A DNA stretch of 64,000 nucleotides from Takakia lepidozioides (Eukaryota > Streptophyta > Takakiopsida > Takakiales > Takakiaceae), in the NCBI GenBank assembly GCA_030704615.1, contig CM060732.1, forward strand, positions 45,985,053 to 46,049,052, given 5' to 3'. Position 1 is the first letter of the stretch. Every line of letters begins with the position of its first letter. The notes under the pieces were generated by a model. The model made no database searches. It was not told where the DNA came from and saw only the letters and a program-made list of their open reading frames with translations. Made by a program: the position numbers and the translations under genes. Below, one piece after another: positions 44,164 to 54,031 of this stretch.

Positions 44164-47100
44164 ACCAATCCGAGATTACCCGACTACAGACACAAACAAG
44201 AGGTACTTTGGGTTGATGGTTGGTTGAATCCTCCGTGGGTGAAAAAAGAACTACGGGCTTTCATGACACAAGGTCAAGGACAATGTGGTGAGGGCACCTT
44301 CTTCAACACATTTAGCCTGTTAAGCTATTATCACAGCCGTCCCTAGTTTTTCATGTTGAGTTCTGCAAGTGAGCTGATGGGGTGGATCTATGGTGGTTTG
44401 GAGTGAGTTTGACATGTTACTGCCAGTGTGGCAACAGGCAATTATCCAAAAACAGAAAATAGGGCTGAAGAGAAGATTTGGAAGGAATTTTTTTCGGACC
44501 CCAGTCAATGGTGGGACAATCAAGGCAAAAAGGTGAATATCTATTAAATTACAGAGAGAAGCAGACAACAAGATGCGTCACAAAGCTTTCTTGAAAATTG
44601 TCATCCTCTCTCTTCCCAGCACATTTTGAAAGTCTTGGGAGTAATTCAGCATAGGAACTAGTCTGTGATAACTAGGGTTGGGGTGTCTGCTAGAAAAAAA
44701 TTAGGTTGTCAATGTTGGCAGCTAGCAGCAAGGGGAGGATCTATGCATTATTGGTGCCGAGGCCGGGATGGCTGAAGGAGCAGGGATGGAGTGTGGGTCC
44801 AGATTCATCCGAGAGGGCCAGATTTCAAGCACAAGATTACTTATGAATCTCTGTGGATTGATAGCCATAAGAAACCTGCCTGGGTACATATTCAACTGGA
44901 AGCAGCAGTGGCTGCACAGTTGATAGAATCAGGCACCTCCACCATGACCACAGCTTCCAAAAGAGGACCAACAGAGGGAATCCATAATACCTTTTCTGGA
45001 CATATCAGGACACTATGTGAGGCAGGGCACCTCAAGGAGGCTCTACAGATTTTGAACCAAGGAGGCATTTCAGCAGATTCAGATACTTACGTCTGTCTCT
45101 TGCATAAGTGCATCAAGACGAAAGGCCTGCAAGCCGGAAAGCAGGTGCACGCTCACATTATCCAAAGTGGTTTCAAGCCAAACGTTTTTCTACACAACAC
45201 CCTTGTTAATATGTATGTTAAGTGCGGGAGCATTGTGGATGCATACCAATTGTTCAACAAGATGCCTGAACGACGTTTGATCACGTGGAATATTATGATG
45301 GCAGGATTTAACAAGCACAGGTGTGGTAAGAACGTTTTGGAGACATATGAGCAAATGATAGCGGAAGGTATGAAGCCCAACCATATCACGTTTGTTAGCG
45401 TTTGCAATGCATGTGCGGGCCTGGCAGCCCTGGAAAAGGGCAAAGAGGTCCATGGTGAGATCATCAAAGCGGGAATTGTACCAGATGTCATTCTGAACAA
45501 TACCCTGGTTGACATGTATGCCAAAGGTGGGAGCATCGAGGATGCAAAGGGAGTGTTCGACAATATGGCTGAACGAAATGTGGTGTCCTGGAGCACGATG
45601 ATTACAGGGTATGCCCAGCATGGGTGCGGGATGGAGGCTTTGGAGACATATGAGCAAATGATGCGGGAAGGGGTGAAGCCGGACCGGGTCACATTTGCTT
45701 GCGTTTGCAATGCATGCGCGAGCCTGAGAGCCCTGGACAAGGGCAAGGAGATCCATGGTGACATCATGACAGCGGGAATTGTACCAGATGTCGTTCTGAA
45801 CAATACCCTGGTGGACATGTATGCCAAAGGCGGGAGCATTAAGGATGCAAAAGGAGTGTTTGACAATATGGCTGAACGAAATGTGGTGTCCTGGAGCGCG
45901 ATGATCGCAGGATATGCCCAGCATGGGTGTGGGATGGAGGCTTTGGAGACGTATGAGCAAATGATGCGGGACGGGGTGAAGCCCAACCACATTACGTTCG
46001 TTTGCGTTTGCAATGCATGCTCGAGCTTGAGAGCCCTGGAAAAGGGCAAGAAGGTCCATGCTGACATTGTTGAAGCGGGCATCGTACCAGATGTCATTCT
46101 GAATACTGCCCTGGTGGACATGTATGCCAAATGCAGCAGCATCAAGGATGCAAAGCGAGTGTTTGACAATATGGCTGAACGAAATGTTGTGTCCTGGAGC
46201 GTGATGATCGCAGGCTATGCCCAGCATGGGTGCGGGATGGAGGCATTAGAGATGTATGAGCAAATGGTGGGGGAAGGGGTGAAGCCGGACCAGGTCACGT
46301 TTGCTTGCGTTTGCAATGCGTGCGCGAGCCTGGCAGCCCTGGAAAAGGGCAAAGAGATCCATGGTGACATTATCAAAGCGGGAATTGTACCAGATGTCAT
46401 TCTGAACAATACCCTGGTGGATATGTATACCAAATGCGGGAGCATTGAGGATGCAAAGGGAATGTTTGACAATATGGCCGAACGAAATGTGGTGTCCTGG
46501 AGCGCGATGATCGCAGGATATGCCCAGCATGGTTGTCATAGGGAGGCCCTGCAACTATTTGAAGGAATGCAGAAGGAAGGCTTGAAGCCAGACAGTATTA
46601 CCTTTATATGTGTTCTCTCTGCATGCAGTCACGTTGGCCTACTGGAGGAAGGAAGACGCTACTTTCATTCCCTGAGTCAAGATCATGGTGTCACTCCGAC
46701 AGTAAAGCACTTTGGCTGCATGGTGGACCTTCTTGGACGTGCGGGGCGATTGGATGAGGCAGAGGACCTCATTAATAAAATGCCAATCAAACCAGATGCT
46801 GTGGTGTGGAAGGCCTTGCTTGGTGCCTGCAGAATCCATGGCAATGTAGAGATGGCTGAACGTGCGGCAACGTCTATTCTCAAGTGGGATGAACAGGATG
46901 CCGGGACTTATGTGTTGCTATCAAACGTCTATGCCGCAGCTGGCAGGTGGGATGATACTGCAAGGGTGAGAAAAATGATGAAGGTCAGAGGCGTTAGAAA
47001 GGAGCCGGGTCGCTCCTGCATTGAGGTTGGCAACAGGGTGCACACCTTTCTTGTAGATGACAAATGGCATCCCAAAATTGACGAAATCCATGCCGAGCTG

Positions 47101-47412
47101 AGAAGATTGTCTGGGCAGATGAAGGAGGCAGGGTATGTGCCTGACACACGCTTTGTATTGCATGATGTGGGGGAGGAGCGAAAGGAATTTTCTCTTTGCC
47201 TCCACAGTGAGAAGCTGGCCATTGGTTTTGGGCTTATCACCACAGCCCCTGGGACGCCTCTGCGCGTCATCAAGAATCTTCGGGTGTGTGGTGATTGCCA
47301 CACCGCCACCAAGTTCATCTCAAAGATAGTTGGTCGAGCAATTGTGGTACGGGATGCTAACCGGTTTCACCACTTTGAAGATGGGGTTTGTTCTTGTGGG
47401 GATTACTGGTGA
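44164..47412 (+). CDS. PPR-DYW RNA-editing factor with N-terminal OSB-type PDF motif (paralog 1, probably 5'-truncated)
   Basis: Terminal exon 44803-47412 encodes a PPR array followed by E, E+ and DYW domains. PPR-DYW proteins direct C-to-U editing in mitochondria and plastids. The deaminase HSE (HSEKLAIGFGL), zinc-binding CGDCHTATKF and C-terminal CGDYW are intact. Four PPR triplets of exactly 101 residues (from about 45341 to 46552) are near-identical. Upstream exons 44164-44287 and 44438-44532 are phase-compatible. They carry the second half of one PDF motif (TNPRLPDYRHK, LNPPWV) and the first half of another (WKEFFSDPSQWWDNQGKK), completed by IHPRGPDFKHK at the start of the terminal exon. 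Earlier exons present in paralog 2 are not found here; a LIM pseudogene lies upstream. The start is unresolved: the in-frame GTG at 44791 is intronic under this model. ATG 44944 or the Met in exon 44164-44287 are candidates. Confidence 0.85.
45341..46552 (+). repeat. 303-bp tandem units encoding PPR P-L-S triplets (four copies)
   Basis: Units begin near 45341, 45644, 45947 and 46250, each encoding 101 residues starting YEQM. By eye they are much closer to each other at the DNA level than PPR motifs normally are, which implies recent unequal exchange or conversion. The long open frames on the opposite strand here are shadows of this repetition. Confidence 0.9.
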
Positions 47413-48290
47413 AAACATTTTTTCCCTGGAAAGGGGTAAGTGTCTTGCTTCATTCATGATCTGCATAGCTATTTCGTAGATCCACCATTGATCCTGAGAA
47501 CATAGGCTCTGTTGTACGGTTTGAGACATTTCCTCCGGCAACCTTTCAAGAGCCCATAGTGGGGTGTACCCAGCATAGGTGGAAAGTCAGCCCATAATTG
47601 CTGAATGAGCAGGTAATGGGGGGGAATTGTGACTAACTCTGATAGTGGAAGGAAATATAATGCAATCTGGAGACGATATTCATTTGTGATTCATTTCCAG
47701 GGTTCTCCACCAGAGAGACGCTCTCTTCAAATCTATCAAGGGAATTGTAACCGTACCTCTATTTACCATCTTGAAAATCTCGAGGATGAGTGAAAAGCAC
47801 AGGCACTTTTGGGGCTTAGTTATTGGCAAACCACACACAGATGCTTGTGTAAAGGGATTTCTAGAGGATATCTGGAAAACCCGGATCACTTGTTTATTCC
47901 AAGGTAAGTCTCACTACCGGCGTCAGCCCCTGACAAAGGTAGGTTCCGTCGAGGCCATCAAGACCATTCCACGCAATGGGCGATTGCACTCTCCCTTTCC
48001 TCTCTGCTTCTGTTTGCTGTTCAAAGGTAGGCTTCCCACCCTGAGTTTAAATTTCAGTCTAGTGCCAAGAGTGGGTAGAACCTTGAGGTCATCCATGATG
48101 TCCTCCCATGAATGAAAGAGAGATGAAATGCATGAAGATGTGCCTTGGCAATTGGCATAAATGACTGTACTTTTATATATGTTACTTGAGATTCAAGATT
48201 GCTCATTGAACTAACTCTAACATTCATGATCCCTCTACAGTCAGAGGTGAAGGCCAACTGACTGGGAACTGGAATCTTTAGAAAGCGAGA
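47413..48290 (+). repeat. spacer with a dispersed repeat also found in the 55-57 kb intron
   Basis: 47,712-47,960 shares an ordered set of words with 55,544-55,790 and 56,551-56,800 ('cttcaaatct', 'tttaccatctt/tttaccaacttt', 'tgcttgtgtaaagggatttctagagga', 'ggtaagtc'). The + frame 'DACVKGFLEDIWKTRI' is kept in two copies and 'DACVKGFLEEMWKA' in the third. 47,985-48,080 matches, in inverted orientation, 56,380-56,490. The source gene is not recognised. Confidence 0.6.
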
Positions 48291-48767
48291 CTCACCTCAA
48301 CATAAGGGTGTTTGTTGTGCTAATCTCTTTTGCCACTTCAGCAACACAGGCCAAAGCCATTGTGCAATCATTGAGTGGGTGTGCTGGTTTATAGCTCTCA
48401 GGAGACAAACTAGAGGTGGTTGTTACTGCAAGTACAATTCCATCAGTGGCTAATTTATTGCCAAGAGAGAGGCTCAAATGAGGGGTTCATGCACCCATGC
48501 TGGGTAGGTCTGTCGCAGTGCAATCAGAAGTTCATCGTTCTCTGACATTGTCGTCTCCTTTGCTGTCAGGGTCTCATGTCTGCATGCAAAGATCACCCCT
48601 GCACCAGATTCACCCAGCTCCCTGTCAGTGCAGGAAATGTGATAACTTTTTCTTTCTCTGCTTCGATCACGATCTTGGGCTTCATTTCTACCTCCTGGGT
48701 GGTGGACCCCACAATCAGCTCTTGGAGCGTTCATATTCCACAAAGGAAATACCCTCAACACTATGTC
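48291..48767 (-). other. unidentified minus-strand frames
   Basis: Frames at 48292-48477 (LATDGIVLAVTTTSSLSPES) and 48474-48803 have amino-acid-like composition, with an alternative frame reading 'EVEMKPKIVIEAEKEKVI'. I do not recognise them. They may be remnants of a captured gene fragment. Confidence 0.25.
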
Positions 48768-49213
48768 ATAGTTAACATTCCAAGGGAATGGTGACTGAAG
48801 CAAGATACTGACAACTTACAGGAAAAACATCATTTTACCAGTTTTCCCCACCACAGCAACAAACCACATCTTTAAAGTGGTGAAAAGGGATGCATACCAT
48901 ACAACAATTGCTCACCCAAAAGTCTTTCGAGATGCTCATGAAGCGTCTGGGAGGCACTAGACAATTTGGAGGCATCCCTGGGCCGTCCTGATCAGCCCAG
49001 AAGCCATGCCCAACTTCTCACTGTGGTGCCAAAGACAAAATTCTGTTTGCTCCTTCTGCACCCCGTTGAATGCAGCAGCTGACCTGGCAGCTTTTTGGCA
49101 CTTTTGACTTTCATCAGTTTTCTCAACTTTGGAGTAAAGTTCCATCCGCCAGCTGCGCCATAGATATTGATAGCAACAATCCCTTTGCATATCTTCACAT
49201 ATGCAGATATAGT
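48768..49213 (-). pseudogene. 3' fragment of a PPR-DYW gene, tandem to paralog 2
   Basis: On the minus strand, frames with shifts read 'INIYGAAGGWNFTPKLRKLM' and 'HHSEKLGMASGLI', matching the end of the neighbouring intact gene (NVYAAAGRWDDTAKVRKMM, HHSEKLAIAFGLI). The segment between these blocks is deleted. The downstream flank 'taacattcca(a/c)ggga(a/g)tgg' and 'aaaaacatcattttaccag' is duplicated too (compare 49215-49320), so this is a tandem duplication with decay rather than a retrocopy. Confidence 0.8.
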
Positions 49214-49312
49214 CAATAGCTAACATTCCACGGGAGTGGTGAATGAACCCAGCAGCTGAATACTGCTAACAAATGAAGCAAGACACTTGCACCTTACCAG
49301 AAAAACATCATT

Positions 49313-52300
49313 TTACCAGTACTCCCCACAAGAACAAACCCCATCTTCAAATTGGTGAAAGCGGTTGGCATCTCGTACAATAATTGCTCGGCCAACAATC
49401 TTTGAGATGAACTTGGTGGCTGTGTGGCAGTCACCACACACCCGAAGGTTCTTGATGATACGAAGAGGTGTCCCTGGGGCTGTGCTGATCAGCCCAAAAG
49501 CAATAGCCAGCTTCTCACTGTGATGGCAAAGAGAAAACTCTTTATGCTCCTCCTCCACATCATGCAATACAAAGCGTGTATCAGGCACATAGCCTGCCTC
49601 CTTCATCTGGGCAGACAATCTTCTCAGCTCAACATGGATTTCCTCAGTTTTTGGGTGCAATTTGTCATCTACCACGAATGTGTGCACCCTGGTGCCAACC
49701 TCAATCCAGCAGCGGCCTGGCTGCTTTCTGACACCTCTGACATTCATCATTTTTCTCACCTTTGCAGTATCATCCCACCTGCCAGCTGCAGCATAAACAT
49801 TTGAAAGCAACACATACGTTGTAGCATCCTGTTGATGCCACTTGAGAATATATTTTGCTGCACGTTCTGCAACCTCCACATTGCCATGGAGTCTGCAGGC
49901 ACCAAGCAAGGCCTTCCACACCACAACATCTGGTTGGACTGGCATTTTGTCAATGAAGTCTTCAGCCTCATCCAATCGCCCCACACGGCCAAGAAGGTCA
50001 ACGACACACCCAAAGTGCTCCACTGTAGGAGTGAGCCCATGGTCTCGACTCAGGGAATCAAAGTAGTGTCTGCCTTCATCCAGCAGGCCCCCATGGCTAC
50101 AAGCTTGGAGAACACATGTGAAGGTGATACTATTCGGCTTCAAGTCTTCCTTCTGCATTCCTTCAAATAGATGCAGAGCCTCCCTACAACAACCATGCTG
50201 AGCATATCCTGCGATCATCGCACTCCATGACACCAAATTTCGTTCAGCCAGATTGTCAAACAGTACCTTTGCATCCTTGATGCTCCCACATTTCGCATAC
50301 ATGTCCACAAGGGTATTATTCAGAATGACATCAGGTACAATTCCAGCTTTCATGATGTCAGCATGGACCTCTTTGCCCTTTTCAAGGGCTGCCATGCTGG
50401 CACACGCATTGCAAACGCCAACATACGTCACCTGGTCAGGCCTCACCCTTTCCCGCATCATTCCCTCATAGGTCTCCAAAGCCTCCATCCCACAACCATA
50501 CTGGACATATCCTGCGATCATCACACTCCATGATACAACATCTCGTTCAGCCATATTGTTGAATACTCGCTTTGCATCTTTCATGCTCCCACATTTGGCA
50601 TACATGTCCACAAGGGTATTGTCCAGAATGATATCAGGTACAATTCCAGCCTTCATGATGTCAGCATGGACCTCTTTGCCCTTCTCCAGGGCTGCCAGGC
50701 TGGCACACGCATTGCAAACACAAACAAACGTGACACGGTTGGGCTTCACCCTGTCCCCCTTCATTTCCTCGTAGGTATCCAAAGCCTTCATGCAATTCCC
50801 ATGCTGGGCATATCCTGCAATCAGCGCACTCCATGAGACCACATCTCGTTCAGCCATATTGTCGAACACTACCCTTGCATCTTTGATGCTCCCACATTTG
50901 GCATACATATCCACAAGAGTATTACCCAATATAACATTTGGTACGATTCCAGATTTGATGATGTCCGCATGGACCTCTTTGCCCTTTTCCAGGTCTGCCA
51001 GGCTGGTACACGCCTTGAGAACACAACTGAATGTGACCTGGTCAGGCGTCACACCTTCCTGTACCATTTGCTCATAGGCCTCGAAGGAATTCATAACACA
51101 TCCATGTTTGGTATATCCTGCCATCATTATAGTCCACGAAAATATATTTCGTTCAGGCATTTTGTCAAACACTCGCTGTGCATCCACAATGCTCCCGCAC
51201 TTGACATACATGTTGACAAGGGTGTTGTGTAGAAACACATTTGGCTTGAATCCACTTTGGATTATATGTGCATGCACCTGCTTTCCTGCTGCCAGGCATT
51301 TCATCTTGATGCACTTATACAAGAGAAATACATACATATCTAAATCTGCTGAAATACCTCCTTGATTCAAAATTTGTAGAGCCTCTTTCAGTTGCCCTGC
51401 CTCAGATAGTGTCCTCACATACCCAGAATTGCCAGAAGAGGTCTTGTGGACTCCCTCTCTTGGTCCTCTTTTGGAAGACGTGGCCATGGTGGAGGTGCCT
51501 GCTTTTGTCAACTGTACTGCTGGTGCTGCTTCCAGTTGACCATCTACCCATGCAGGTTTCTTATAGCTATCAATCCACAGGGGATCATAGGTGCTCTTGT
51601 TCTTGAAATCTGGCGCTCTCGGATGAATCTGGACCCACACTCCATCCCTGCCTCCTTCAGCTATCACTGCCTCGGCACCAATAATGCATAAGGTCCTACC
51701 CTTGCTGCTAGCAGCTAACAATGACAGCCTAAAAATGTCCTAGCAGATACCCTACGTATCCCACATTAGTTCCTATGCTGAATTGCTCCCAGGAGAGGGG
51801 GAGGATGACAATTCGCAAGAAAGCTTTGCAAGGAAGCTTGTTGTCTGCCTCTCTCTATGGCATAACAGACATTCACCTTTTTGCCTCGATTGTCCCACCA
51901 TTGGCTGGGGTTCAAAAAATATTCCTTCCAAAGCTTCTCCTCATCTTTGTTTTCTGTTTCTGGATAATTGCCTGTTGCCACATCGGCAATAACAGGTGAA
52001 AAACACTCAGAACCACCACAGATCCAGCCACTGAGCTAACTTACAAAACTCGACGTGAAAATCAGGGTCAAGTCTGATAAGAGGACAAAACAAGCTTAAA
52101 GGTGTCGAAGGAGGTGACCTCACCATATTGTCCTTTACGTTGTGTTGAGAAAGAAGCAAGCTTTTCTTTCACCCAAGGAGGATTCGACCAACCCTCAATC
52201 CAAAGGACCTCTTGTGTGCATTGCTTATGTGTGTAGTCCAATGATCTTGGGTTGGTCTGAAAACCACCACGGTGCAGCTGAGAAGCCACAATTTAAAGAC

Positions 52301-53500
52301 AGCCTCCTAAGACCAAGCAGACATAACACGGACAGGAACAGCCACTTCCATAGTACAGACAAACATTCTTCACATCATGTAAGAAGAAATCCCACACCTT
52401 GCCATTGTGGTTGTCCCACCATTGTGAAGGATCTCTACAGAACTCCTGCCAGTGCTGTTCCATGCTCCATGGTTGACCTTCATGCCAGAAACTTAAAGAC
52501 CATCACCGTATGTTCCTCATTGTGTTGAATGTAATAGAGCCCCGGATTGACTTGCATGAATGTTGTTGAAAGCTTACACTTGCACTCTAAACATGTCCAG
52601 ACTTACAGATGCAAGTCAAGCTTGTGCATGACAAGGCTGCCCCTCTAATCAGGCTCACTACAAGTCGTACTCACTTTCATCTTCAAATTTTGCAAAAGCT
52701 CCACCATCCACACCCAAATAAAAAACGCACTCCCATATCTTTCCACCGTCACAAAACTGTTCTCGACCTTGTGCCATGGCAATTAGCTTTTCTTTCACCC
52801 AAGGAGGATTGAACCAATCGTCAATCCACAGGACCTCTCGTGTGAACTGAATATTTCTGTAGTCTGGAGAGTTTGGATTGGTCTGTAAAAACCACCAGGG
52901 AAAAGCCGAGGAGTCACAATTTTAACAAGCCACAACCATCTGACCCTCCCCAAAATACCTCGCAAACTCCCAGAGAAGACCTTGCGCATCATCCTATCAT
53001 GCCCGGCTGAGGATGAACAACCTACGATCCTGGAAATACTTACGGTAAGAGCAGTTTTTGAAGAACAAACCGAGATTCCAACATCATTGAACAACTGGTT
53101 GGTACAATCCAGTCTAAAAACTATCGTTATACCAGATTCAGTCCAACTCCCTCAATGATAAACACATACTACAAAATCTCACCTTGTCAATGGTGTAGTC
53201 CCACCGTTGTGAAGGATCTTTGAAGAACTCCTGCCATTGCTGTTTTATGCTCCAACATTGACCTGCGCGCCAGATATACCAGTTATAGCCCTTGTGTGTG
53301 GTTTCTGCACAACCCAAGGAGCTCTGTCCGTGGCTCGTTGCCAAGGGTGAAGCCGGTTTCAGCTCCATAGCCCAGCCCCTGAATGTGCTTGATTTGCTGC
53401 ATGACGATGTGGGGCCTCTGGCATGACCAAATCGAGAAGACGGGGCCTTGGGTAAGGAGTCCGCGTGCGCGCTTAGCAGAAGGCTGGAACACGCTTCCAT
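49313..53500 (-). CDS. OSB-type PDF motif (x3) / PPR / DYW fusion protein (paralog 2)
   Basis: Exons on the minus strand, 5' to 3': 53500-53183, 52882-52731, 52491-52398, 52256-52124, 51971-51877, 51628-49313 (3,108 nt, 1,035 residues). The N-terminus (MEACSSLLLSAHADSLPKAP) is Ser/Ala-rich and could be an organelle-targeting peptide. Three PDF motifs of organellar single-stranded DNA-binding (OSB) proteins follow, each split at the same place by a phase-0 intron: WQEFFKDPSQRWDY/TNPNSPDY, WQEFCRDPSQWWDN/TNPRSLDY and WKEYFLNPSQWWDN/IHPRAPDFKNK, each with a downstream NPPWV- or KPAWV-type end. The last exon continues into the PPR array (three 101-residue triplets), E/E+ and a DYW deaminase with HSE and CGDCH intact; the last residues are GEYW. 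I see no OB-fold. The exon 2/exon 3 junction is the least certain. Function, by family: binding of organelle RNA for C-to-U editing. The PDF part may add single-stranded nucleic-acid binding. Confidence 0.82.
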
Positions 53501-54031
53501 CCCCACCAGCAAGTGAAGGAGGAGCAGAAAATACTTTCTTCTTGTCCGTGCACTTGGAACCCTAATTCAACACCACCAGGCTCTTTTATTTACATGGAAA
53601 GATCATCCAGCTTCAAGGATCACGCACAGGGTGTACACCATCATTGCTGCTCCAATTTCTGAAGACTCTTTCATTCTTCTCTCGCTGTCTCCCGTCACCA
53701 ATCCCCACCCAAAGCAGAGGCTGCGTCTCGCTACCTCCCCAATTCACTTCCCAGCCAACGTCATTCTGCAGATTATCCAGAGCGTGTGCCATCAGAACGT
53801 GTTATCACTAGGCATTCCTCAAACTTCACTTGTGCAGACCAGCGCGGTGACTCAATTGTGTAGTGTTGAAGATAAAGACAGTTTTGAACTTTTATAATAC
53901 CTCCACACCAACGTCATCGCATTTGAGGAAGGCGAGTTCCTCAAAAGGGAATCCGAGTCCTAATCCTAGCCCTAGCTGAGGGACAAGGAAACAGACCAAA
54001 GGAGAGGAAACAGCTCCCTGTCTCCACCAGG
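53501..54031. promoter_or_regulatory. shared upstream region of two divergent genes
   Basis: About 530 bp separate the start codon of the minus-strand fusion gene from that of the plus-strand membrane-protein gene, so both promoters and 5' UTRs must lie here. A short + frame at 53631-53897 has no recognisable content. No clear TATA box was found for either gene. Confidence 0.45.

Noticed and set aside
44712-44802. An ATG at 44712 as the start of PPR paralog 1, with two apparent frameshifts relative to paralog 2
   Set aside because: The segment is intronic in the PDF-exon model, since the acceptor is at 44802. The shifts therefore carry no weight, and ATG 51721 in paralog 2 is intronic too.
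45153-46227. Long minus-strand open frames (up to 345 codons) over PPR paralog 1
   Set aside because: They repeat with the 303-bp PPR units and have low-information composition. They are shadows of the repetitive sense frame.
53138-53512. TTG at 53512 as the start of the fusion gene
   Set aside because: Nuclear genes start at ATG. The in-frame ATG at 53500 is four codons further on and gives the same Ser/Ala-rich targeting-like N-terminus.
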